Shown: positions 1-5,082 of the stretch, piece after piece
Numbering within the stretch: position 1 is the stretch's first letter
How the letters are laid out: every line of letters begins with the position of its first letter
Source of the DNA: Planctomycetota bacterium
GTDB lineage: Bacteria; Planctomycetota; MHYJ01; JACPRB01
Direction: 5' to 3'
NCBI GenBank assembly: GCA_023261405.1
Contig: JAHFOZ010000230.1
Span: forward strand, 1 to 5,612
Length of the DNA stretch: 5,612 nt
The notes under the pieces: model-generated
Told to the model about the DNA's origin: nothing
Database searches by the model: none
Seen by the model: the letters and a program-made list of their open reading frames with translations, nothing else
Translations under genes and position numbers: made by a program

Positions 1-144
1 GGGCAGTCCCAGGAGCGGCAGGAAATGGGTCAGCAGGAGCCCGATGCCCGAGGGCCCCAGTGGGGCGCAGAGAACGAGCGCCGCGGCTGTGGGGCCCGAT
101 CGTCGGATGACGCCTTCGGAGGCTCTTGATTCCATTTTCTTCAT
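1..144 (-). CDS. Partial N-terminus of a putative membrane protein, unrecognised family
   Basis: On the minus strand an ATG at 144-142, preceded directly by an in-frame TAG, opens a frame of 48 codons that stays open to the left edge. The translation begins MKKMESRASEGVIRRSG and then turns strongly hydrophobic (roughly residues 19-48, rich in Leu, Ala, Gly and Pro, with few charges). That basic start followed by a hydrophobic stretch is typical of a signal anchor or first membrane helix. No clear Shine-Dalgarno sequence precedes the ATG, and a second in-frame ATG lies three codons later. The gene would be divergent from mnmG and share its upstream region. The family cannot be named from 48 residues, and a chance open frame in GC-rich DNA is possible. 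The coordinates are only the part inside the window. Confidence 0.42.
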   Translation of the reverse strand, partial: MKKMESRASEGVIRRSGPTAAALVLCAPLGPSGIGLLLTHFLPLLGLP

Positions 145-168
145 CTATGATACTCGACGGGCAACCCG

Positions 169-197
169 TTGCATCGCGCGCACCCCGTGCTTAGAAT
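169..197 (+). promoter_or_regulatory. Candidate mnmG promoter implying a (near-)leaderless mRNA
   Basis: A TAGAAT hexamer (192-197, five of six matches to the sigma-70 -10 box) lies 17 bp downstream of TTGCAT (169-174, which keeps the TTG of the -35 box). Transcription would start around 203-206, at or just before the mnmG ATG at 206. No Shine-Dalgarno sequence precedes that ATG, which fits a leaderless transcript. A second, weaker candidate is TTGATT (126-131), 17 bp, GATACT (149-154), which would give a leader of about 45 nt. Both sit in the only AT-richer patch on this side of mnmG. Confidence 0.42.
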
Positions 198-205
198 CAA
201 CGCCC

Positions 206-1951
206 ATGCATGACGTCGTCGTGGTCGGGGCCGGGCACGCGGGGATCGAGGCCGCGCTGGCCTGCGCGCGGATGGGCCACGAGACGCTCGTCCTCACGCT
301 CTCCGTCGACGCGACCGGCCGCATGTCGTGCAATCCCGCGATCGGCGGCCTGGCCAAGGGGCAGATCGTCCGCGAGATCGACGCCCTGGGCGGCGAGATG
401 GCCAGGGCCACCGACGCCACGGGCATCCAGTTCCGCATGCTCAACACCCGGAAGGGGCCCGCCGTCCGCTCCCCGCGCGCGCAGTGCGACAAGAACCTCT
501 ACGAGCGTCACATGACCCGGCTCCTCTCGAGCGAACCCCGGATCACCCTGGTCGAGGACACGGTGGAGGAGGTCCGGGTGGAGGGCGGCCGGGCCGTGGG
601 CGTGCGCGGCCGGAAGAGTGACTACCCCGCCCGCGCGGTCATCCTCACGACGGGCACCTTCCTCAAGGCGCTGCAACACTGCGGCGAGGTGAAGCGGACG
701 GGCGGGCGGATCCACGAGCCCTCCGCCGAACGCCTGAGCGACAACCTGCGCGGCCTGGGCTTCGAAGTCGGCCGCCTCAAGACAGGGACCCCCGCGCGCA
801 TCCGCCGCGGCTCGATCGATTTCGACCGCACCAAGATCCAGCACGGCGATCCGGAGCCGGTCCCCTTCTCCCACTTCACGACCTCCCTCCCGCAGCCGCA
901 GACGGTCTGCTGGATCACCTGGACGGGCGAGCCCGCGCACGAGATCATCCGCGCGAACCTGCACCGCGCCCCGATGTACAGCGGGCAGATCACCTCGGTG
1001 GGGCCGCGCTACTGCCCGTCGATCGAGGACAAGGTGGTCCGCTTCCGCGAGAAGACGCGCCACCAGGTCTTCATCGAGCCCGAGACGCTCGACGGCGAGT
1101 CCATGTACCTGAACGGGGTCTCCACCTCCACGCCCCCGGACGTGCAGGAGGCCTTCATCCGCACGATCCCGGGACTCGAGAAGGCGGAGTTCCTGCGCTA
1201 CGGCTACGCGGTGGAGTACGACTACGCCCCGCCCCACCAGCTGCGCCCCACGCTCGAGACCCGCCGGGTCGAGGGCCTCTGGTTCGCGGGGCAGATCAAC
1301 GGGACGAGCGGCTACGAGGAGGCGGGCGGGCAGGGCCTCGTGGCCGGGATCAATGCCGCGCTCAAGCTCGAGGGACGACCCCCCTTCGTCCTCCGGCGCG
1401 ACGAGGCCTACATCGGGGTGATGATCGACGACCTGATCCGCCTGGAGCACCGCGAGCCCTACCGGATGTTCACCTCGCGTGCCGAGTACCGGCTCCTCCT
1501 CCGCAGCGACAACGCCGACCGCCGCCTGATGCCCCACGCCTTCGCGCTCGGGCTCCTCCGCGACCGGACCGCCTTCGACGCCCGCGAGCAGGCGATCGGC
1601 GAGGCGATCCGCGAGCTCCGCCGCAGTGGTCGCGACGCGATCCTCCGGCGCCCCGAGGCGACGATCGACGAGGTCCTTCCCGGCCTTCCGCGAGCGGTCG
1701 CCGGGCAGGTGGAGATCGAGCTCAAGTACGAGGGCTACATCCGGCGCCAGGAGGGCGCGGTGCAGAAGTTCCGTCGCCTTGAATCCAAGATCATCCCCGA
1801 GAAGTTCAACTACTCGCGAATCCGCCATCTCCGCTTCGAGGCGCGCGAGAAGCTCGAGAGGGTCCGCCCGGCCTCGCTGGGGCAGGCCTCGAGGATCGCG
1901 GGCGTCACTCCCGCGGATCTGCAACTCCTCATGGTCCACCTGGGAAACTGA
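206..1951 (+). CDS. mnmG: tRNA uridine-5-carboxymethylaminomethyl(34) synthesis enzyme MnmG (GidA)
   Basis: MnmG is the FAD- and NADH-dependent partner of the GTPase MnmE. Together they build the (carboxymethyl)aminomethyl group on C5 of wobble uridine 34 in certain tRNAs, in the cytoplasm. The 581-residue product opens with a Rossmann dinucleotide fold (GAGHAG, residues 8-13) and has the family motif SCNPAIGG (41-48), the conserved Cys270 in PRYCPSIEDK, the FAD-site segment GTSGYEEAGGQG (366-377), EPYRMFTSRAEYRLLLR (417-433), the KYEGYI motif (507-512), and the C-terminal signature GQASRIAGVTPA (559-570) that docks MnmE and tRNA. The start at 206 puts the Rossmann strand at residues 3-8 as usual; an in-frame ATG at 44 would add 54 unconserved residues across the promoter region. 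The protein is shorter than the usual roughly 620-630 residues, mainly because the helical region between about 455 and 480 is compact. The stop codon overlaps the next gene. Confidence 0.97.
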   Translation: MHDVVVVGAGHAGIEAALACARMGHETLVLTLSVDATGRMSCNPAIGGLAKGQIVREIDALGGEMARATDATGIQFRMLNTRKGPAVRSPRAQCDKNLYERHMTRLLSSEPRITLVEDTVEEVRVEGGRAVGVRGRKSDYPARAVILTTGTFLKALQHCGEVKRTGGRIHEPSAERLSDNLRGLGFEVGRLKTGTPARIRRGSIDFDRTKIQHGDPEPVPFSHFTTSLPQPQTVCWITWTGEPAHEIIRANLHRAPMYSGQITSVGPRYCPSIEDKVVRFREKTRHQVFIEPETLDGESMYLNGVSTSTPPDVQEAFIRTIPGLEKAEFLRYGYAVEYDYAPPHQLRPTLETRRVEGLWFAGQINGTSGYEEAGGQGLVAGINAALKLEGRPPFVLRRDEAYIGVMIDDLIRLEHREPYRMFTSRAEYRLLLRSDNADRRLMPHAFALGLLRDRTAFDAREQAIGEAIRELRRSGRDAILRRPEATIDEVLPGLPRAVAGQVEIELKYEGYIRRQEGAVQKFRRLESKIIPEKFNYSRIRHLRFEAREKLERVRPASLGQASRIAGVTPADLQLLMVHLGN

Positions 1952-2928
1952 TGGGCCGTCTTCCCAAGATCCTGTTTCTGACCTCCGGTCGGGATACGCC
2001 GTCGACGCGCTTCCGGGTGAACCAGTATCTCCCGCGGCTCCGCGAGGTCGCGCGCCCGAGCCTCGCCCCCTGCCGGCCGCAGAAGGACTTCTCGCGCTTC
2101 GACCTTCCCCGCGGCTGCGGAGCCCTGGCGCCGATCTTCTCGGCCCTCAAGCTCTTCAGCCGCCTCACCGCGATCGTCCGCGGCCCGCTGCACGACCTCG
2201 TCTACATCGAACGGGAGCTCCTGGTCTCCTGGGCGCCGACCCTCGAGCGCTGGGCGATGGCCCTGGCGCCGCGGAGCGTTTTCGACTTCGACGACGCGAT
2301 CCACCTGCGGCACCCCGAGGCGATCGCCACGATCTGCCGCCGGGCCACGCGCGTCATCGCGGGGAACGAGACGCTCGCGGCCTGGGCGCGGCAGCACACG
2401 GACCGCGTGAGCGTGGTCCCCACCCCGATCGACACCGACCGCTACTTTCCCGGGATTCGCGACGGGAAGACGGTGGTCTGGACCGGGAGCCGGGAGAACC
2501 TGAAGCCGCTGGCCTCGATCCGGCCGCGGATCCGGCAGCCGCTGCGCGTCGTGTGCAACCAGCGGCCCGACTTCGAGTGCGAATTCGTCCCCTGGACCCC
2601 CGAGAGCGAAGTGGCGGCGCTCCGCACGGCGGCGGTGGGGATCATGCCCCTGCCGGACGACGCATGGTCGCGCGGGAAGTGCGGCTTCAAGCTGCTCCAG
2701 TACATGGCGTGCGGCCTCCCGGTGGTGGCCTCTCCCGTGGGCGTGAATGCCGAGATCGTGGGCGATGCGGGCGTGACGGGCGAGGACTGGGAGGCGGGGA
2801 TCGAGCGCGCCCTGGCGATGGACGGCGCCGCGGCGCGGGCGCGGGTCGAGGCGCGCTACTCGGTGAAGGCGGTTTTTCCCCGCTGGTGGGAGGCGATCCA
2901 GGCCGCGCTCGACGGACCGCGCGCCTGA
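1951..2928 (+). CDS. Glycosyltransferase, GT-B fold, GT4-like
   Basis: This 325-residue protein resembles GT4-type glycosyltransferases, which move a sugar from a nucleotide-sugar donor to a lipid or glycan acceptor at the cytoplasmic face of the membrane. The N-terminal half begins with KILFLTSGRDTPSTRFRV (residues 6-23) and carries FDFDDAIH (111-118). The linker VVPTPIDTDRYFP (155-167) leads into the donor-binding half, which has WTGSRENLK (177-185) and the hallmark block GKCGFKLLQYMACGLPVVAS (242-261), followed by PVGVN. At the usual EX7E position neither glutamate is present (Gly242 and Gln250 instead); as I recall, a GT4 subgroup with a GKCGFK block shows the same change. The C-terminal half looks compressed. 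The ATG overlaps the mnmG stop as TGATG, so translational coupling is likely; only a weak GGGA lies upstream. No signal peptide or membrane segment is evident. Donor and acceptor are unknown, with cell-surface polysaccharide or glycolipid synthesis the likeliest role. Confidence 0.88.
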   Translation: MGRLPKILFLTSGRDTPSTRFRVNQYLPRLREVARPSLAPCRPQKDFSRFDLPRGCGALAPIFSALKLFSRLTAIVRGPLHDLVYIERELLVSWAPTLERWAMALAPRSVFDFDDAIHLRHPEAIATICRRATRVIAGNETLAAWARQHTDRVSVVPTPIDTDRYFPGIRDGKTVVWTGSRENLKPLASIRPRIRQPLRVVCNQRPDFECEFVPWTPESEVAALRTAAVGIMPLPDDAWSRGKCGFKLLQYMACGLPVVASPVGVNAEIVGDAGVTGEDWEAGIERALAMDGAAARARVEARYSVKAVFPRWWEAIQAALDGPRA

Positions 2929-2940
2929 TGGATTCCGCGC

Positions 2941-2946
2941 TATAAT
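2941..2946 (+). promoter_or_regulatory. TATAAT -10 box for the metallopeptidase lipoprotein gene
   Basis: A perfect sigma-70 -10 hexamer lies in the short gap between the glycosyltransferase and the lipoprotein gene, where AT-rich hexamers are otherwise rare. Transcription would begin near 2952-2954 and give a leader of about 30 nt. No convincing -35 hexamer is found 16-18 bp upstream, where the sequence is CG-rich, so the promoter may be activator-dependent or use another contact. It suggests the lipoprotein gene is its own unit rather than the third gene of the mnmG operon. Confidence 0.5.
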
Positions 2947-2973
2947 CGACCGGGAGGTTCCGTCTGATCCTCC

Positions 2974-2978
2974 GGAGG
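2974..2978 (+). promoter_or_regulatory. Strong Shine-Dalgarno sequence (GGAGG) deciding the lipoprotein start
   Basis: GGAGG sits 5 nt before the ATG at 2984. An ATG in another frame at 2980 is only 1 nt away from it, which is too close, so 2984 is the supported start. The SD is preceded immediately by its complement CCTCC (2969-2973), and another GGAGG lies at 2953-2957. Confidence 0.75.
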
Positions 2979-2983
2979 CATGG

Positions 2984-3850
2984 ATGAAGGCTTCGGGCGC
3001 CTGGGGGCTCCTCCTCCTCCTGGGCTGCGGGATCGACCGCTCCCTGCCCCAGTACATGCAGGACGTCCCGCGCTCCGAGGGGGACGCGAAGCGGGCGGGC
3101 GAGGAGATCCGGAAGGAGCTGGGGGCGGCGGTCCTCTTCGAGCAGGTGGAGGGGTACTTCCTCGTCGCGTCGAACGACACGCCCGAGAGGTTCCGCCAGT
3201 GCAAGGGGACGATCGGGCGGGTCTACCAGCACCTCTACGACGACTTCCTCACGCAAAAGCCGGAGAAGCCCATCCGCGTCTACCTCTTCAGGGACAAGGA
3301 GAGCTACGAGGCCTACTGCAAGACGGCGTACGAGAAGGCCCCCACTACGCCGTTCGGCTTCTACATGGCCCGGGAGCGGAAGATGGTGATGAACATCTCC
3401 ACCGGGACCGGGACGCTCGCCCACGAACTCGTTCATCCCCTGCTGGCGGAGGACTTCCCCGACGTGCCCAGCTGGTTCAACGAGGGGTTCGCCTCGCTCT
3501 ACGAGGAATCGCGGAACCGGAACGGGAAGCTGGTGGGCGTGGTCAACTGGCGGCTGCCCGGCCTCCAGAAGGCGATCAAGGCGGGCAGGGCCATCGCGTT
3601 CAAGGACCTCACGGGCACGACGACCGAGCAGTTCTACGGGGACGACCGGGGCGTGAACTACGCGACGGCGCGCTACCTCTGCCTCTGGCTCCAGGAGCAG
3701 GGGATGCTGGCCCGGTTCTACAAGGTGTTCAAGGCGGGCGCCAAAGACGACCCCACGGGACTGGCCGCCCTCGAGAAGACGACCGGCAGGAAGCTCGAGG
3801 AGATCGAGAAGGCCTGGCTCCCCTGGGTGGCGGGGTTGAAATACCCCTGA
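2984..3850 (+). CDS. Putative lipoprotein zinc metallopeptidase (peptidase MA-like, gluzincin)
   Basis: The 288-residue product is predicted to be an exported, lipid-anchored protein. Its N-terminus has one lysine, a hydrophobic run (residues 6-13) and a lipobox LLGC ending at Cys15, so signal peptidase II would cleave before Cys15. The mature part carries HELVH (147-151), an HExxH zinc site, followed 16 residues after the second histidine by Glu167 in WFNEGFASLYEE. The spacing and the NEGFA context are those of gluzincins of the peptidase MA-like superfamily (DUF1570-type proteins are similar); His147, His151 and Glu167 would bind zinc and Glu148 would activate water. The region before the site (about 45-135) looks like the alpha/beta prodomain-like part common in that group. 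The helical C-terminus has ARYLCLWLQEQGMLARFYK (229-247), also family-like. Substrate unknown; action at the cell envelope is inferred from the lipobox. The gene has its own -10 box and SD, and converges on the PHP gene. Confidence 0.85.
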   Translation: MKASGAWGLLLLLGCGIDRSLPQYMQDVPRSEGDAKRAGEEIRKELGAAVLFEQVEGYFLVASNDTPERFRQCKGTIGRVYQHLYDDFLTQKPEKPIRVYLFRDKESYEAYCKTAYEKAPTTPFGFYMARERKMVMNISTGTGTLAHELVHPLLAEDFPDVPSWFNEGFASLYEESRNRNGKLVGVVNWRLPGLQKAIKAGRAIAFKDLTGTTTEQFYGDDRGVNYATARYLCLWLQEQGMLARFYKVFKAGAKDDPTGLAALEKTTGRKLEEIEKAWLPWVAGLKYP

Positions 3851-3854
3851 GCGT

Positions 3855-3901
3855 GCAGCTCGTAGAGCCCTACAAGCCACGAGCTCTCCGCTGCGAGCTC
3901 G
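3855..3901. terminator. Overlapping inverted repeats between convergent genes, possible bidirectional terminator
   Basis: The gap between two convergent stop codons holds two mutually exclusive hairpins that share one arm. AGCTCGT (3857-3863) can pair with ACGAGCT (3879-3885) across a 15-nt loop, and CGAGCTC (3880-3886) can pair with GAGCTCG (3895-3901) across an 8-nt loop. GCAG (3855-3858) can also close onto CTGC (3891-3894). The position is right for a terminator serving both strands, but there is no T-tract on either side, so classical Rho-independent termination is not well supported. Confidence 0.35.
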
Positions 3902-3905
3902 CCCC

Positions 3906-4958
3906 CTATCCCTTCGGCGGCTTGACGAAGATCGGGTTGGAGAGCACCCAGACGATGTCGTTGCGCATCGCCTCGACCCGGTAGACGCCCGGCTCGGCGA
4001 TCTCCAGCAGGATCTCGTCCCCTTCCTCCTCGAGGACCGACTGGCCGTCGTGGTAGACGTTGAGGAGCCCTTCCTGGGGGAAGCTGGCCACGAGCTCGGT
4101 CTTCTCGCCCAGCTCGATCGTGTCACCCATGCCGGCGACCTTCTTCCCGTTGTCGATCTCGAAGGCGAACTCGGTGGGGTCGTCCCAGTAATCGAACGAG
4201 ACGTAGAGGCTGCCGTGCTTCACGGCCTCGAGGACCTGCTTCTTGGCCTTCTTGTAGTCCTTCTCGAGGGGCTTGTCGAGGAGGATGTGGTTGGTGACGG
4301 TGCGGAAGGCCACTTCGTAGGGGAAGATATGGAGCGTCTCCCCGTTGTGCTCCCTGACGTACTTGTGGTTGTCGATCTCCCCGATGCCCACGACCTTGCG
4401 CTTCAGGTTGAGCTCGTCCCAGCGCTTCAAGGTCTCCATGCGGGGTCCGGAGAGCCAGTCCTCGAAATCGCGGTAAACGTCGATGGAGACCTCATCGCGA
4501 TCGAGCTGGCTCTGCCAGTCGGTCATCAGGTCCCAGAGGCCGATGCCCGTGTAGCGCTCGGCGTCCCAGGCGTCCCAGCGCAGGCTGGGCACCTGGAACT
4601 TCTTGGTGCCCATGTGGTCGGGGTGGGCGAGGAACCCGAACCAGCCCTGTTCCGCCACGGCGTCGATGACCTCCTGGGGCTTCAGCAGTTTCAGCTTCTC
4701 GACGTCCTTGAGTTTCTTCTCGCCGAAGGCGATGTAATGATTGGTGGGGGGCGTGATCTCCGTCCCGCAGATCATGAGGACGCTGTCCTGCCACTTCTCC
4801 TGGCCGTCCTCCATGGGCTTCATCTGGTCGTGATCCGTCATCATCACGAAGTCCAGCCCCACCTCGTTGGCCGCCTTGGCGATCTCCTCGAAGGTGCCGG
4901 TGCCGTCGGAGTAGGTGGAATGACAGTGGATGACGCCGCGGTAGTCGTACTTGCCCAT
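3906..4958 (-). CDS. PHP-domain metal-dependent phosphoesterase-like protein with C-terminal beta domain
   Basis: The 350-residue product is a stand-alone PHP-domain protein, a trinuclear-metal hydrolase fold found in histidinol phosphatases, nucleotide phosphatases and polymerase proofreading domains. The expected metal ligands are visible in order: HCHSTYSDG (residues 11-19, His11, His13, Asp18), TDHD (41-44, Asp42, His43), GTEITP (65-70, Glu67), AHPDH (111-115, His112) and GEIDNHK (193-199, Asp196, His198). About residues 265-350 look beta-rich and end in WVLSNPIFVKPP, a tail I associate with PHP proteins carrying an Ig-like C-terminal domain. There is no signal peptide, so it is probably cytoplasmic. 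The start is supported because the PHP fold begins at once and an AAGGG lies 6 nt upstream (4965-4969). It follows recJ on the same strand after 124 bp, with its own candidate promoter. The substrate is unknown. The product is lysine-rich (about 8 percent) with few arginines, unlike MnmG and the glycosyltransferase. Confidence 0.9.
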   Translation of the reverse strand: MGKYDYRGVIHCHSTYSDGTGTFEEIAKAANEVGLDFVMMTDHDQMKPMEDGQEKWQDSVLMICGTEITPPTNHYIAFGEKKLKDVEKLKLLKPQEVIDAVAEQGWFGFLAHPDHMGTKKFQVPSLRWDAWDAERYTGIGLWDLMTDWQSQLDRDEVSIDVYRDFEDWLSGPRMETLKRWDELNLKRKVVGIGEIDNHKYVREHNGETLHIFPYEVAFRTVTNHILLDKPLEKDYKKAKKQVLEAVKHGSLYVSFDYWDDPTEFAFEIDNGKKVAGMGDTIELGEKTELVASFPQEGLLNVYHDGQSVLEEEGDEILLEIAEPGVYRVEAMRNDIVWVLSNPIFVKPPKG

Positions 4959-4978
4959 CAGAAGCCCTTGAGAATCAT

Positions 4979-5019
4979 CCTAAAGCGTCCCGGATCGCAG
5001 AGGCCTAAGCAGGTCCCGG
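4979..5019. repeat. Two imperfect direct repeats, 25 bp apart, upstream of the PHP gene
   Basis: CCTAAAGCGTCCCGG (4979-4993) and CCTAAGCAGGTCCCGG (5004-5019) share the pattern CCTAA-(A)GC-(AG)GTCCCGG and start exactly 25 bp apart. They lie in the predicted leader of the PHP gene, between its candidate promoter and its SD. They could be a tandem protein-binding site or an RNA element, or a chance duplication. They were found by eye and no significance was computed. Confidence 0.4.
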
Positions 5020-5037
5020 CGGGGTGAAACTGACTAT

Positions 5038-5066
5038 CTTTTAGGTTCGGAACGTCTTTTCGGCAA
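5038..5066 (-). promoter_or_regulatory. Candidate promoter for the PHP-domain gene
   Basis: Read on the minus strand, TTGCCG (5066-5061) is followed after exactly 17 bp by TAAAAG (5043-5038); each hexamer matches four of six consensus bases. Transcription would start near 5031 and give a leader of about 70 nt carrying the direct repeats. The spacer holds a small palindrome, GTTC-G-GAAC (5045-5053), that could be an operator half of unknown specificity. The match is modest, and read-through from recJ is an equally possible way to express the PHP gene. Confidence 0.3.
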
Positions 5067-5082
5067 GAGATATCTGCGCGGG

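Noticed and set aside
44..205. A 54-residue N-terminal extension of MnmG from the ATG at 44
   Set aside because: The Rossmann strand of MnmG normally begins within the first few residues. The extension has no MnmG-like sequence and crosses the promoter-like AT-rich patch.
197..1939. A 580-codon open frame on the minus strand, antisense to mnmG
   Set aside because: It is a mirror of GC-biased third positions in mnmG. Its translation is low-complexity (Leu, Ala, Asp, Arg, Gly) with no recognisable motif, while the plus strand encodes a complete MnmG.
1626..2945. A 439-codon plus-strand frame spanning the mnmG-glycosyltransferase junction
   Set aside because: Arg, Ser, Pro and Gly dominate, there is no motif, and it overlaps two well-supported genes in another frame.
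1810..3204. A 464-codon minus-strand frame across mnmG, the glycosyltransferase and the lipoprotein start
   Set aside because: It is antisense to three supported features, with composition typical of a GC-rich shadow frame.
2980..3984. A 334-codon plus-strand frame starting 4 nt before the lipoprotein ATG
   Set aside because: Its ATG is only 1 nt from the SD, the translation is Gly/Arg/Pro-rich without motifs, and it runs into the convergent PHP gene.
2687..4126. A 479-codon minus-strand frame running from the PHP gene into the glycosyltransferase
   Set aside because: It is out of frame with the PHP gene, low-complexity, and antisense to the complete lipoprotein gene with its HExxH site.
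4050..5027. A 325-codon plus-strand frame antisense to the PHP gene
   Set aside because: It is Leu/Val/Asp/Glu-rich mirror sequence of the PHP gene, which carries the full set of metal-binding motifs on the minus strand.
5045..5053. GTTCGGAAC as a LexA/DinR-type SOS box near recJ
   Set aside because: The Gram-positive SOS box is GAAC-N4-GTTC. Here the half-sites are in the reverse order with a one-base centre, so it does not match.
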